Shown: one piece after another, positions 23,690-35,169 of the stretch | Numbering within the stretch: position 1 is the first letter of the stretch | Layout of the letters: every line of letters starts with the position of its first letter | Assembly (NCBI GenBank): GCA_000711775.1 | Contig: ARYC01019429.1 | Span: 1-64,000 of the forward strand | Direction: 5' to 3' | Length of the DNA stretch: 64,000 nucleotides | Source of the DNA: Oxytricha trifallax | Taxonomy: Eukaryota; Ciliophora; Spirotrichea; Sporadotrichida; Oxytrichidae | Notes under the pieces: generated by a model | What the model saw: only the letters and a program-made list of their open reading frames with translations | What the model was told of the DNA's origin: nothing | The model's database searches: none | Position numbers and translations under genes: made by a program

Positions 23690-25138
23690 TCAAACAAATT
23701 TTATCTGCTTATCTTTGTGGTACCTCTTGAATCTAGCTCTCTTGAGTGCTTCATGTATGTCTTCTAGCGATTATCTTGGATAAGCTGGAGCTCTCACGAT
23801 TATCATCTCTACAAGCTTCTTAATTTCATTGCAGACATCTTCCTGTTGTATATGTTTAGAAGCCAAACTTATTGATTATTTTTCGTGCTTTGTTCCAAAG
23901 TAAGACATATTTTCCATATCGCACTCTAAGATTATGGCAGCAACTGCCCAAACATCCCATTAAACAGAGCCATTAGTCCACTTCTCCCTGATTGGAAAGT
24001 ATCCTTGAGTGCCAAGCACCTTAGCCAAAGTCACAATTTCTTATCTTATAGCTTTATTGAAATCAATGACTACAATTTCTAAAGGACAGAGATTTAACAT
24101 AACATTTTCAGGCTTCAAATCTCTATGTACATACCCAAGTTCATGGAGCTCTTAAACACCCTTAATCATTTCTGACAGTATCTCATTTAAATCATCTGGG
24201 TATCTATTATGATAGAGATACTCTCTTAAAGTCATTTCAAACTTTTTCAGTCTTAATGCAACAAAGCCATGCCCAAGAATAACTCCATCAAGTCTAAGCA
24301 AGTTCTTAAACTATTTTTTCTAAGCCTCCCTCAGTATTATGTATTCATTTGCAAATTCATTTTGATACTGCTCATTTTTAATGAGATACTTGAAAGGATA
24401 TACTTTGTAAGCATACTCATCAACCACTATCAGCTTAGCCTTGTTTGGCAAGTCAAAATGCAAGTAATTTTCAATACAGCTTTCAATATCAATTGCATTC
24501 AATGCAGGTATATACATAGCTCTCTCTTAAAGACATGCTATAAGAGTACCATTTGCTGGCTGATTCATTGATTCAAAACGCTTCTGCCTCTTGAGCCTTT
24601 CCTCCTGTTCTCTTTATGACTCAAGAGAGTTATTTTTTCTTTTAGCAGGTATAAGCTTTTAAGTTTCTTTATCTTTAATTAGGAATTCACTTAAGTGGTG
24701 CTTTTGCATATGCCTCTTTACTTTGGCTGAGTGAGTATAAGACTTCATGCATGTTGTGCATTGGTACCTTCCATCCACTTTGTCATGTTTAAAATAGATC
24801 TTGGCTTTGCCAGAATGTACTTCTTTAATGTGCCTCTTCAAGCTCGACTCAGTTGAGAAGAAATTTTAGCAGTCTTCACATTAAAATGTTTTAATTTTTT
24901 CAATTGGTTGCTGTTCCTTATCTTCCTCAACCAATTCAACTTATATTTAAACTCCTATCTCTGCACTCTACTTCTTGTTTTAAACTTATATTTTAAAGAC
25001 CTCAGCTTCAAACTCTAGAGCTCTTAGCTCAACCTCCTTTTCAATATAAATTACTTCTGGTTTCTTGGAGGAGCCAAAGTTGAGTAATGATTGACCTGTT
25101 CCAAGAGAAACTGCCTTACGATTTAAGTTGGACGCCAT
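23690..25138 (-). CDS. TBE zinc-finger/protein-kinase protein (57-kDa ORF)
   Basis: 482 codons, start MASNLNRKAVSLGTG at 25,138, end KFV-UGA at 23,690, with no frameshift when UAA/UAG are Gln (many such codons). Two classic C2H2 fingers lie near residues 105-160 (HIKEVH and CTTCMKSYTHSAKVKRHMQK). A protein-kinase domain follows: candidate ATP-site Lys in AYKVYPF, helix-C Glu in NEYIILRE, catalytic loop VHRDLKPENVM, then VIDFNKA in place of DFG, and GTQGYFP as activation segment. The length fits the known TBE 57-kDa product. The role of a DNA-binding kinase in a transposon is unknown; regulation of excision is a guess. Divergent from the 22-kDa gene. Confidence 0.9.
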
Positions 25139-25703
25139 GTTTAAATTCAAATTTAAATTTCTATTATAAAGCTCTAATAACTATTCTGGCTATAGTCACT
25201 CTGTATAGGAGTTGATACGACAACAATTATGGTTGAATATAAGGTGTTAGAGATCATATTTATGCTTAGTTTATAAATATAATTTTTCTAATTTCATACT
25301 TAATAATTTCGATTTAGGTACCAACCAAGTATAAAATTGAGTTGGTACTGGTACCAATTAGGTTTTGAACCATTTTGGAACTTTTCCATTAAAACCTCAT
25401 TAGTTTAAAACTTGGTACTAATTAAGTTTTGGTACTATTAAATTGGTACCAATTAAATTTAAACGAATTTAGTACCGTACTAATTAAATTTAAACAAATT
25501 TAGTACTAATTTAATGGAACTAAATTGATAATAATGGAGCTCCATCTCTAAAGTTTGATACAGCTTTTGGCAGCTTTCTCCACGTATCCTTACCAGGTTG
25601 ACCTCCTATAAGATGCCCATATTTAATACTAAGATTTTTAATAGTAGGATCCAGAACTCTATATATTATAATTTGAAATTCAATAAGAAGAGAAGGAACA
25701 AGG
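25139..25703. promoter_or_regulatory. Shared intergenic region of TBE kinase and 22-kDa genes
   Basis: Divergent start codons flank 565 bp. Between 25,318 and 25,520 the palindrome-like word TTGGTACCAATT and relatives (GGTACTAATTA, TTTAGTAC) recur many times in both orientations. The same block is preserved in copy 2 (about 47,725-47,930). It is a candidate bidirectional promoter or protein-binding array. Confidence 0.5.
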
Positions 25704-26494
25704 ATGGAATCTATAAGTACTGCAATGAAGAGGGTTGAAGCTTAAGAAATGATCTCAAGATTTAGAAGCAAGGAAGATCTCTATCGATACCTCACTTAGC
25801 ATGGTAAGCATGTGACATATACTTAATCATATGCTATAGTGGGTTTATTCCTTCCAACGATGGAAGGTACCAAAATTTCATTCTTAAAAGCTATACTCTG
25901 CGATGAGAAGAAAGCCTTCAAAAACAGTGAAATAAAGTTGATAGATATACCAAACTACCCAGAGATTTCAGTTACTAATCTCTACGAGGATGCGATGAAA
26001 GATGAAGAGTTGGTAGTTTATCTTCCTACCAAGAAACAACTCTCTAACAAGCTTCCAGAAAGGAGCTTCTTCTTTGGAGTTCTTGGCACTTTAAGAGAGA
26101 GTTATCTCAGAGAGATCATTGAAGAAGCTCACTAAAAACGCTACTCTATTTCTCCTGAAGACTAAAAGAAGCAAGGCATACTAATAAGCGAGACCTGGCT
26201 CGCTGAGCTTAAGAAGCATCCATTCCTCTCTCGTAAGCTTTGATTCATAACATTGTAGGGAAACCTGGAACTGGTATATTCCTAATGAAAGAGCATGCGA
26301 AGGTCCACAGAGAGAGAAAGTCATAGACTATTTATGAAGTGAGCAAGAGACTTTATAAAGATATTTAAAAGCCAGAAGAAATGAACATAGATGCAGGAGC
26401 TGGCACAAAGAGAAGAAATATGGGCCCAAGCAAGCCATAAGAAGAGGAGAAGAAAGAGAAGCAAAATCCCTTTCTGGGTTAATTTAATATGTGA
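25704..26494 (+). CDS. TBE 22-kDa protein gene with two small introns
   Basis: Start MESISTAMKRVEAQEMISRF. Candidate introns are 25,804-25,839 (36 nt, GTAAGC...TATAG) and 26,233-26,258 (26 nt, GTAAGC...TGTAG). Without splicing the frame ends at a UGA inside intron 2 (26,241-26,243) after 179 codons, matching the published 22-kDa size. Splicing both gives 242 codons ending NPFLGQFNM-UGA. Support: both introns keep the same length in the divergent copy at 9,395; the intron-1 position and phase recur in the gene at 52,100-52,791; and coding downstream of intron 2 is conserved (GTGIFLMKE). No known domain recognised; basic C-terminus (GTKRRNMGPSKPQ). Convergent with the transposase. Confidence 0.85.
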
Positions 26495-26499
26495 ATATA

Positions 26500-27563
26500 T
26501 TCATTCGTTTAAATCTAAAACTTATTTATAAACATCATTCTTCCCTCTCTAGCACAAACTGTTGTCTTATCTATGCTCACTCTCTTACAGCTGCTTTGAA
26601 TTAAGTCAACTGTATCGATCGGCAAGTCATGCAAAAGATGATACAGCAGCAGCTTCTTGTAGTGAGTCTTGATTTAGCTCCAGTAGAATTCAATTCCATT
26701 AAATTAGGGGCTATAAGGAACGTTGTATACAGGAGTTATGTTTAACTCTTAACAAGCTTTCTTAGACTCCTTAGTCTTATGAACTGAAAGGTTATCAACA
26801 AACAGGATAATCTCTTGGTTACTATACTTCTCTCTGAGCTTATGTAGGAACTCTATATACTACTCTCGCTTAATAGAGCGAGGGTGAAAAACATAACTCT
26901 CTAAGCCTGAATCTTCACTTATACCAGCTAAAATTGCATGGGTGACTACCTTCACTTTTTAGTCATAAACTTCTATATTATCATACTTCTTATACCAAGA
27001 CTTATTAATAAAAGTGTTGAAGATGAATACAGCTTCATCAGCGTGTATGAACTTGATGTTATTAGTAATAGCCCTCTGCATTTAATCATATATATAGTTT
27101 AAATTATTACTATAAAATGGCACTGTAAATCAATCACTCTCTTCACTCTGTTGACAGTCTTGAAAGTAATACCATTTCTTCTATAAATATTGGCTATAGT
27201 CTAAGGAGAGATACGCATGTCAGGAAACTTACGATGAAACATCACAGCTCGCTAGTCTAATGGAAAGTGTGCCCAATACTTCAAAGTCTTCGAGTCGCAG
27301 AGGTAGTCAATATGGTGCTGTGAGAACTTTTATTTTCTTGCAGGATGCTTTCAAGTGCCTGAATTAAAATGCTAAACAGCTAACATGCAGTGATACCTAA
27401 CAGTAGAGGCACTATTGTGTAAGAGCTTTGCTATAGCTGCATAATTCAGTACTGGTTTGACTTAATCTATATTAATACTCGTACCATACCTAAGCTTAAG
27501 CAGTAAATCTAAATATTTCTCATCATATATAGACCCTAAATTTCGCTAATTTCTATTTCTCAT
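26500..27563 (-). pseudogene. TBE DDE transposase (42-kDa ORF), near-intact but interrupted
   Basis: Start MRNRNQRNLGSIYDEKYLDL at 27,563. Catalytic motifs: FIHADEAVF, LFVDNLSVHKTK and FNGIEFYW, with 34 residues between the second Asp and the Glu (DD34E, Tc1/mariner type). It cuts and pastes TBEs and is linked in the literature to genome rearrangement. Two defects: UGA at codon 71 (NSGT-UGA-KHPARK), also present in copy 2, and a 1-nt deletion near 27,128 (VIDL instead of VIDFTVPFY). No UGA follows until 26,245, so the frame would overlap the last 22-kDa exon on the other strand; the true end is uncertain. Confidence 0.8.
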
Positions 27564-27580
27564 TTTGCAAATTGGCCTAA

Positions 27581-27665
27581 TTTCTCTACTAACCCCAATA
27601 AGACCCCAACAATACCCTACAAATCAAAGCACTTATAAACCTCACTAAGGGGTTTTGGGGTTTTG
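27581..27665 (-). repeat. TBE1 copy 1 right terminal inverted repeat
   Basis: 85 bp, inverted copy of 23,551-23,635, ending GGGGTTTTGGGGTTTTG before AAT. Confidence 0.95.
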
Positions 27666-27668
27666 AAT

Positions 27669-27983
27669 CTGCTGACAATAAAGGAAAAGAATAGACTTTA
27701 AGAACTTGCTTTATGCCTTTCAGACTGGAGAGCTTTGAGAAAGGTTTTCACTAGTCTAGGTGTTGTAAAAACAAATCGTAATAACAGAAGTGAAGGGATG
27801 AAATGGACTCGAGTTAGTCCTGTAACAGGCTCGAAACTTTCGACAACGGAACGATTTCTTATCAAAGCTTGGGACAAAAAGAGAAAAGAGAAAGATAAAG
27901 ATTGGATAACTCAGAGTAGACGGATCTTGGATAAGTTTTGGGTGAGTATTTTAAGGGTTGTAAGTACTTACCCTAGTGATTAA
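27669..27983 (+). CDS. Coding segment 3' of the TBE insertion
   Basis: Continues the frame that stops at 23,550: SADNKGKEQTLRTCFMPFRL, up to a UGA at 27,791. A second frame, open from about 27,669 to 27,983, takes over with TSLGVVKTNRNNRSEGMKW and RVSPVTGSKLSTTERFLIKA, then a basic segment (WDKKRKEKDKDW). The switch implies one indel or small eliminated piece between about 27,735 and 27,790. Composition is distinctly coding. Product unknown. Confidence 0.5.
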
Positions 27984-27989
27984 TCGTGA

Positions 27990-28940
27990 TATTTACCCTT
28001 TAATTATGAGCAAAAATAACTAAACTAAGAAAAAAATAGATCAAGGATTTCAAATTAAATTTCTAAATGCAATAAAGTAACTCTAAAATTTTGGAAATAT
28101 ATCACAAAACTTATCACCGATTTTATCAAAGATATTAAAAACTTTAGTACATAAAAGATTCTGAAAATGAAGGTTTTATTAGACTGATACAAATTCATTG
28201 ATCTAAATCAAAAAGATAGGAATATTTGTTTAAATTTAATTAAAAAGTATTAAAATATAAATTAATCAACATACTAAGATATTTTAATAAAATTTGATTA
28301 CAAATTTAAAAACTTAAGTTTATAAATTTCAATATTCATGCTAAATTTGAATGTTATATATATATAAATTAATCATTTGAATGTACTTTCTATTCAAACT
28401 CTCTCAGATATATATGGAAAAACTATAGTCCTATCTGTATTAATTTATTATCATAGATTTAAATTAAATTCTAAATCAAGAAGAATTTTTAAATAGATTA
28501 TTTATATTAATATTTAAAAGTCTTAAAGAAAGTTCTTAATTTCCCAATTAAACTATCTTTATTTATATAATAATTTGCACGTCAATGGTTATATTATGCT
28601 TGCCTAATTTAGCTTTTACGAAAGTGTATTATGCTTTTACAAAACTATATTTTGAGGTTTTCTATTTGGTTAAGTTGTCTAATAAGCATTGAAAAAAAAA
28701 TCTATTCTGAATTTACTATAAATCCTAAATTTCTATAATAAATCTTTGTAACGCACAATTTATTTACACGTTATCTACCTTTCTATACTAGTTAAAGGTG
28801 TTCTAAGGTTGTTTTTAAATCAAAAAATTTTATTTAAATTTATGATATGCATGATTTACAAATTTGTAGTAGAAATAATTTTAATAATCTTAATATTCAA
28901 ATTTTGGATGGAAAAAAATTTTAAAAAACTAAAAAGGGTG
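27990..28940. other. AT-rich stretch without recognised gene
   Basis: Nothing recognised between the gene fragment and the LINE. Confidence 0.5.
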
Positions 28941-29377
28941 GCGCAATTAAACAGCGGGAATTAAATTGAAGCAAACATCAGACAAACCATTGGAATGAGA
29001 AAGTTGAAAGTACTCATGGATGAGGAAGAAAAGATTTTACCTTTAGCGTAGAAATCCATATAAGACTACTTCTAATATTCAAAGAGAGGATTGGCAAATA
29101 AACTTTAACAAAACCAACAAGTTTAAGGAATAAATAATTACAAAAACTTAGACAAATTCAATGTCGCTATAGACAACAACAGTCAACTTCACTTTTTCTA
29201 ACCACACAGAGAAGTTGTGGGATGGGTGAAATAAATGAGAGGTTTGCCGAAAACCAGATATGTATAAGGAGAATAAATACTATAAACAGCAAAAGATAGA
29301 TGACAGCACAGCAGATTGAACTAAAGATCTGTATGCAGAGTGTTAGAAGACTAAGCTCAAAATTGAAGTAAGATTAA

Positions 29378-29938
29378 ATGATGAGAGAAATAGAACTCAG
29401 ATAGCCCGATTTTGTTGGTCTAATTGAGACTAGACTACAAAGAATTATAGGCCCGAACATCTAAGATATTACATTAACACAATTAGTGAGGAATGGAGGA
29501 GTATCAAAATTGATTAGTGGGAAGTACGAGATAAAAACTATCAAGACACTCAGACAATTCCTGGCGTGGAACATATTAAATGTGGGAGGATTTCAACTAC
29601 ACATTATCACGATTAATATACCACCTTACATCAATGAGGAGGTTAAGGAACTTCAGAATAGAATGATATACTTGATTAGGTCCATCAAACAAAAGTGCAA
29701 CAAAAAGAGGATAATTTTTTATGGGGGTTTTTAACCTCCATTTGAAAGAAATAGGTAAAAGACTCAAGTAGGAAGGGTTAAGAGAATCAATACCTTAAGG
29801 AGTGGGAACTCACTCGAATGGTATCCAATTAGATTAAGTATTCTCAAACGCGAAAACAGTTTGATGGGAATAAAATTAATAGAGATTAACAGACCACAAG
29901 ATGATCCTGGTAAGATTAAAAATAAAATACCAGGATGA
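29378..29938 (+). pseudogene. LINE endonuclease (EEP/APE-type) domain
   Basis: Starts MMREIELRQPDFVGLIETRL, matching the N-terminal ETRL block of LINE endonucleases. WNILNVGGFQLHIITINIPP and IIFYGGF follow; the last should be GDFN, so the catalytic Asp is Gly, and an extra T shifts the frame so that NLHLKEIGKRLK continues in another phase. The block HSNGIQLDQVFSN near 29,820 is the substrate/metal motif of the family in yet another frame. Inactive. Confidence 0.7.
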
Positions 29939-30439
29939 TGATGATTTAAAGATGACAGACAAAGAAAGAACAGTGATAATAACGAAGGTTAGGAAATAGT
30001 GCTGGAAGACCTTCATAGATGAGGGAAAGCAGATGTCATCCAAGGATCTTGAATTACCAATAAGGAGATGCTTTGAAGACAATCTGAAAAAGTGAACTAA
30101 AACTGGTACTAAAAGCCACCATAATGAGCAATAAAATGCAGAAGCATTGGTAGCAATGGGGCAATTCTAGACGCGAAGGAATAGTGGAATGAAGCCATTA
30201 GAGACATGGAACACTGTCTAGAAAGAAACGACTTGAAGGGATTCTTTACTTGATGAAGAGACTCCAAAAAATTACAAAGCAAGCAGAACCCATTAAAGGA
30301 TTAATGATAAATGGCGAAAGAGTTCAATCAGGAGAATAGACTAGAAAGCAAATATGTGATTTCTACAAAGAATTATACAGAGACGATAGGAAACAAGAAC
30401 AAGCACATAATTATCTGGAGATATTAATATGATAGAAAA

Positions 30440-31640
30440 AGAAAACGATTAAAATTTTTGGGAAATTACAGAAATATATGACAGTTTACTGTAATGCAAC
30501 TTTAATAAAGCAATCGGACAAGATGGATTTGATGGAATGATATTAGCAAAGTCAGGGATAATCAGAGAAACTGTGAGTCAAAAGATTGTCGATTGGATGA
30601 ATTTGGGGAAAATTTCCCAGTATTTAAAGGAAGAAAGATTTATACTATTAAGCAAAAACTAAGGAGATCAATATCCCGAAATAGGGAACACAAGACCAAT
30701 AGTAGTAAACTCACACCTGAGTAAGATCACAGAGAAGGTGATTGTGAATAGAATTAATGCTCAGAAAAGCTAGTTGCTGCAAGCAGGTAACTACCAAAAT
30801 GGGTTTAAAGAGAATAAAAGCACTAATATCAATTTAATTAGGCGATTAGAGCATATAAAAGGATTCAGAAGAAAGAGCAAAGATAGAGAAGCTTATGTAT
30901 TTATAAGGCATACGACTTTGTTTGGAAAGACAAATTGATGAGTATATTACAACAAATAATACAGACAGAATAAGATTGTTAAATAGTTGATCTAATAGAA
31001 GAACTATATAGGAACAACAAAATCATCCATGCTGGAGAGGTAATCAATGCCAAGAAAGGAGTAGCATAAGGCAGTAGATTATCCCCAATGCTATTCAACA
31101 TTTACTTGCAAGATGCATTGTACGCAAAAAGAATTAGTATCGTTGATAAAAAAGCAGGGGAAACTACTAACATTTGCGGACGACATAGTAATGAATATAA
31201 AACAAATTGTAATTAAAAGAGTATTGGAGTGCTTCAAGGAGACAGAAAGATCACACAACCTGAAACTTAACACGAAGAAGACCCAATTCATGAGTAACGC
31301 AAAGGAATTTGAAGGAATAAGTGAAACAGAAGGTATAAACAAGGTAATAGAAATCAAGTATTTAGGTATTAATATTTTTTTGGACACCAAAAGATTCATA
31401 AATTGAACGTGGGAGGACATTAAGAAATAAACGTATTTCTATCAAAACCTTACGAAATTAAACAATCCTACTATATGTGACGCTATAATGGTTGCATAGA
31501 TTAGATCATTAGTAATTTACAAGTATAAATCCCTAGTTAGTGGCATTGGGTATGTGAAAATAGAGGAAATTTATAAAATATAAACTCAATTTAAAAAAGC
31601 ATTCAATACCCCAAGAGACATAGCCAATAAAATACTAAGA
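30440..31640 (+). pseudogene. LINE reverse transcriptase domain
   Basis: Recognisable motifs in order: GQDGFDGMIL (about 30,520), NTRPIVVNSHLSKITEKVIV, QNGFKENKSTN, a palm segment with AYDFVWKDKL (about 30,905), GVAQGSRLSPMLFNIYLQDA (about 31,060-31,110) and LLTFADDIVMN (about 31,165), the YADD-type catalytic centre. Motifs lie in more than one frame, so at least two frameshifts are present. Sequence order and motifs are those of non-LTR retrotransposons. Confidence 0.85.
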
Positions 31641-32209
31641 AACATTTCATAACTAAAGGAGAGTTGTACGAGTGAAATCATTTAATAGCTGGTTCTGAAG
31701 AACCTAAAGTTAGCAAAGCCAACTATAAAAAAATACTTTAAAAACAACAACCGAAATCATAAATAAAGAAAAGGAGAAAGAACTTATGAAGAGGAAGAAG
31801 CTATTTTTGACCAAGAATGCTATGGATACGATGATGGCGATAAGTTAAGGGATGACAGTAGTGAACTACTACATGAGTCACTATTGTAGTGTCCATTAGA
31901 CATTTGTAAATGCGAATCACATGAGGAACTGCTACCTAATCAACGAAGCGGGGGACTCAACAAGGTTCAATAAATTATGAGTGACCACAGACTGGTTGAC
32001 TTAGACAACAAAACCCAAGGTTGAAGTAGTTGCGGACATGCTATGGCTTGATGATAGAATTTGAGAACTTGAGAGAGGGAATGCCCATTACCAAAAGATA
32101 GAAAAGTTATTCAGAGTGATGTATGTAAAGAAGTAGAAGCAGACAAAAACAGAAGTTGAAATTGTTGGAAAACCAACACTTTGAATTTCCAAATTTAAGA
32201 GATAAATAA

Positions 32210-34700
32210 ACAATTAAACATATTTTGCGAGAATTAAAGAGAACTACATTTTTGCAATTTGTGTTTCACATTGTGCATTTGTGGACTTTTTATTACCTTC
32301 AGTTATTATCTATCTATATCTATTAAAATTTTGAATTATTAATAACATACCTGGAACTATTACAAATAGCCTTCATTTTTAGATTAAGGTTAGTTTTAAA
32401 TTGACTGTTTTAATTAATATTTACAATTAAATTAATGAAATTTTAAAAATATTTATAATAATCTTTTAAATACCATATTTAATTATTAATTTGCAATTAT
32501 TTTCAATCGAATTAAATACGTAATCGTTTAACAAATAGTATCATATTACTTTATTGTGTAATTTATTGTTATTTTTGTAATTTAAATAATCTCTTTTCTT
32601 GAATTTAATAAAATATGCCTGTAATTATAGCAAAATATTATGATATGTACATTCGGCAACATCTTAAGGACCTGCATGTAAATGAGGTAAATTTAATTAC
32701 TCATAATATTTTATGTATGTTATAGATTAATTTTGGTCTTCTCTCATTAATCAGACAAGCCAAAATTATTAGTAAGGCTATATATTAATAAACTTTTTGA
32801 AATCATTTAAATTCTCGTAAAATGTTAGCATTTATTTTACTCTTAAACTATAGATTTATTATAATTAAAATTTTTCCATTTTAAAATTCGCATCAAATGT
32901 TACTATGTTATCTTTGTATAAGTGTAGCTTATAAAATTAAACAAATTACAATAGATTTTATATTTTATATTAAAATAAATTGAGTACAAAGTTAGAACTT
33001 AAATTTAAATATAGCTTAATTAGGTTTTCAAATGTAAAGATTATTACTAAAAGCTAAAGAAAGGAATAAAAGTATAATACAACCGCAATTAAAGTAAATG
33101 ATATATAACTTATACTTAAATTATGGAATAATGTAAATAATATTACTTACCTTTTAATAAGCGAAATTTCTCAATAACTAATTTTAAATCCAGCGATTAA
33201 ATGATAAATAATAATTAAAATTGCTGTGAAGTAGATATAAATTCTATTATAAAATATTATATTTTATTTACTATTACTAAAGGAGTTTTTCTTAAATAAG
33301 CTTTAGTAGTATTGAATTTCTAATATATTTGTGGAGTATCATATCTTATGTAAAATTCTGATGAGAGCTTCTAAATCGTGAAAGTAATGTTTAGAAAGAG
33401 TAAAATTATCTTTTGATTTAAAATATATGTCAATTTGTTTAAATATTTTGAATAAATATTCATTTACAAATAAGTTTGGCTTGATTTGTTGACATGTAAA
33501 ATTACAGTTAAGTTGAGGTCGTTTCAATATAAAATTTATTAATCAGAGGAAAAGAACAATGAGAATTCATGGAATGCTGTTGAAAAATAAATTTATTTTG
33601 AGTATCGATATAGTAATCGAAGAAAATGAATATATGACAAAGACAACTACAATAAATTGAACTAGTCTAAAAATCCATATTAAAGCATACCATAAATAAT
33701 AATATATAGTTGTGAGATCTGAGAATTAATTTATAATATATATATATAATATGAGGCAATATATCAATATTTAAATATGAATAAAAGATATAAAGCTTTG
33801 TATAAAAAGAATTGAAAAGAGTATTATTATTTGGGAGACATTTGCAAATGGAAGAATTGATGGCAAAGAATTAATGATTCGATAATGTTACAGGGACTGA
33901 AAGAGTGATCATGAAGACACTTTAACAAAAATAATTATAATTCATAGTTCCCCTGATAACTCAAGATTGAAAATTCTAACTTTTCAAATAAAATGAATTG
34001 GTACATTTGTCTTAAGTAATCTTAAAAAGATAAAATTATATAATTTTGGACTTGAAAAACTGAATACACGGATTATCACACTAGTTTACAATATGTGAAC
34101 TAAAATAAAGGCAATTAGCTCTAGAAAAAAGATGCGAAGAGGTAAAAGTTTATTCAAAAAAGCTAATCAAAGGGTTTTTATTCAAAAATTGTATCAAAGT
34201 AATATAGAAAATTCAATCATGATTGATAGATTCTTGAAATTTTTCAACATCATTACTTTTAAGTGTGAGCATTAGATAAAGAAACAAAATATGGTGAGGA
34301 AGTGTAATTAATTTATTAAAAACTAAAATATTTAATACTCTCTCTAATAATTTGATCACAAAGAATTAATTAAAATTAAAAAGGGCATTTTTTCAACAAA
34401 CTCAAAGCAGTAGAGTGCCAATAACTTGGATGAGTCGATCATTTTTATTCACTTTAAGATTTTTAAAAAAAGTGAAAGAAAATCAAGAATTAGGTGATAA
34501 AAATTGAAAAGGGATAGAGACTGTTAGAAGAATACAATCCAAGTTAAAATATTGTAAAAATTTATAAAGTATGGCACTATTTAAAAGTAATATCAATCAA
34601 GTGAATGGGCTAGTTGAAAAAACAGCGATATCAGTGGCTAAGCAAAAGTTATTATTAAGAAGGAGACATATCAAATTTAAGATTCGAAACATTATGAATG
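32210..34700. other. AT-rich stretch without recognised gene
   Basis: Short frames only; no repeat or RNA gene seen. Confidence 0.4.
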
Positions 34701-34718
34701 AGGGCTCTTTATACAGTA

Positions 34719-35145
34719 AATAATTTACTATATTAATAAAATAAATTCAAAATGGGGAAAGTGCATTATAAAAATGCAAAACGAATCTTTTAAATAAATA
34801 ACAGCTACTAATTTTAAAAATAATCAAATCAAATTATATCCCTATTAAGTTAACTTAAATATCGTTATTAAATAACCTATTAACTTAAACTGCAATTAAT
34901 GATACATGGAGTCATTTCATAATATTATTTTTAATCATTTCTCCAATTCAATTCTTATCTCGCACGTGTTTCAAGTGTTTCAGTAGCCACCGCTAAAGAT
35001 ATCTTCAAAGTATTCTTCTGGGTATCTTTTTCAACGATCTATGTAAATAGCACTTAGAAATTAAAGAATTTAGACTCTAAATAACTAAGCCCATTTTTAA
35101 TGATTACAAGTCTATCAGTGAGCTGTTCTAAATTATAAAACTTGC
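34719..35145 (-). repeat. Inverted duplicate of 56,751-57,180 (decayed copy)
   Basis: About 430 bp, roughly 85% identical by eye to the reverse complement of 56,751-57,180, 22 kb away. It includes the coding-like end of the gene at 55.9-57.0 kb (readable SLAVATETLETRAR against SLAVATATLGTRTR) plus about 220 bp of AT-rich 3' flank. An indel around 35,015 (KIPRR/KDTQ versus NIPYPEDTV) breaks the frame here, so this copy is the decayed one. Confidence 0.8.
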
Positions 35146-35169
35146 AACATCAGTAATGTGGAAGATTCC

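Larger units (their letters stand above)
23551..27665. mobile_element. TBE1 transposon, copy 1, nearly complete
   Basis: A 4,115-bp element flanked by AAT on both sides (23,548-23,550 and 27,666-27,668), the ANT-type target duplication of TBEs. The 85-bp terminal inverted repeats (23,551-23,635 and 27,581-27,665) are identical by eye and start with 17 nt of C4A4 telomere repeat. It carries zinc-finger/kinase (minus), 22-kDa (plus) and transposase (minus) genes. The kinase and 22-kDa frames are intact in the ciliate code. The transposase has one 1-nt deletion and an in-frame UGA. TBEs are germline-limited and excised during macronuclear development. Confidence 0.95.
28950..32200 (+). mobile_element. 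Inactive LINE retrotransposon
   Basis: A plus-strand region, visibly richer in G and less AT-rich than its surroundings, contains in LINE order an apurinic-type endonuclease domain (about 29,400-29,850) and a reverse transcriptase domain (about 30,440-31,640), followed by a degenerate 3' part. The 5' part (28,950-29,370) may hold an ORF1 remnant. Numerous frameshifts and UGAs. No clear target duplication or poly-A tail was identified, so the ends are approximate. Confidence 0.8.

Noticed and set aside
24269-24571. 100-codon plus-strand standard-code ORF
   Set aside because: Lies antisense inside the TBE kinase, whose 482-codon frame has domain motifs; it is a shadow.
31091-31420. 109-codon minus-strand ORF
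   Set aside because: Antisense to the FADD catalytic block of the LINE reverse transcriptase.
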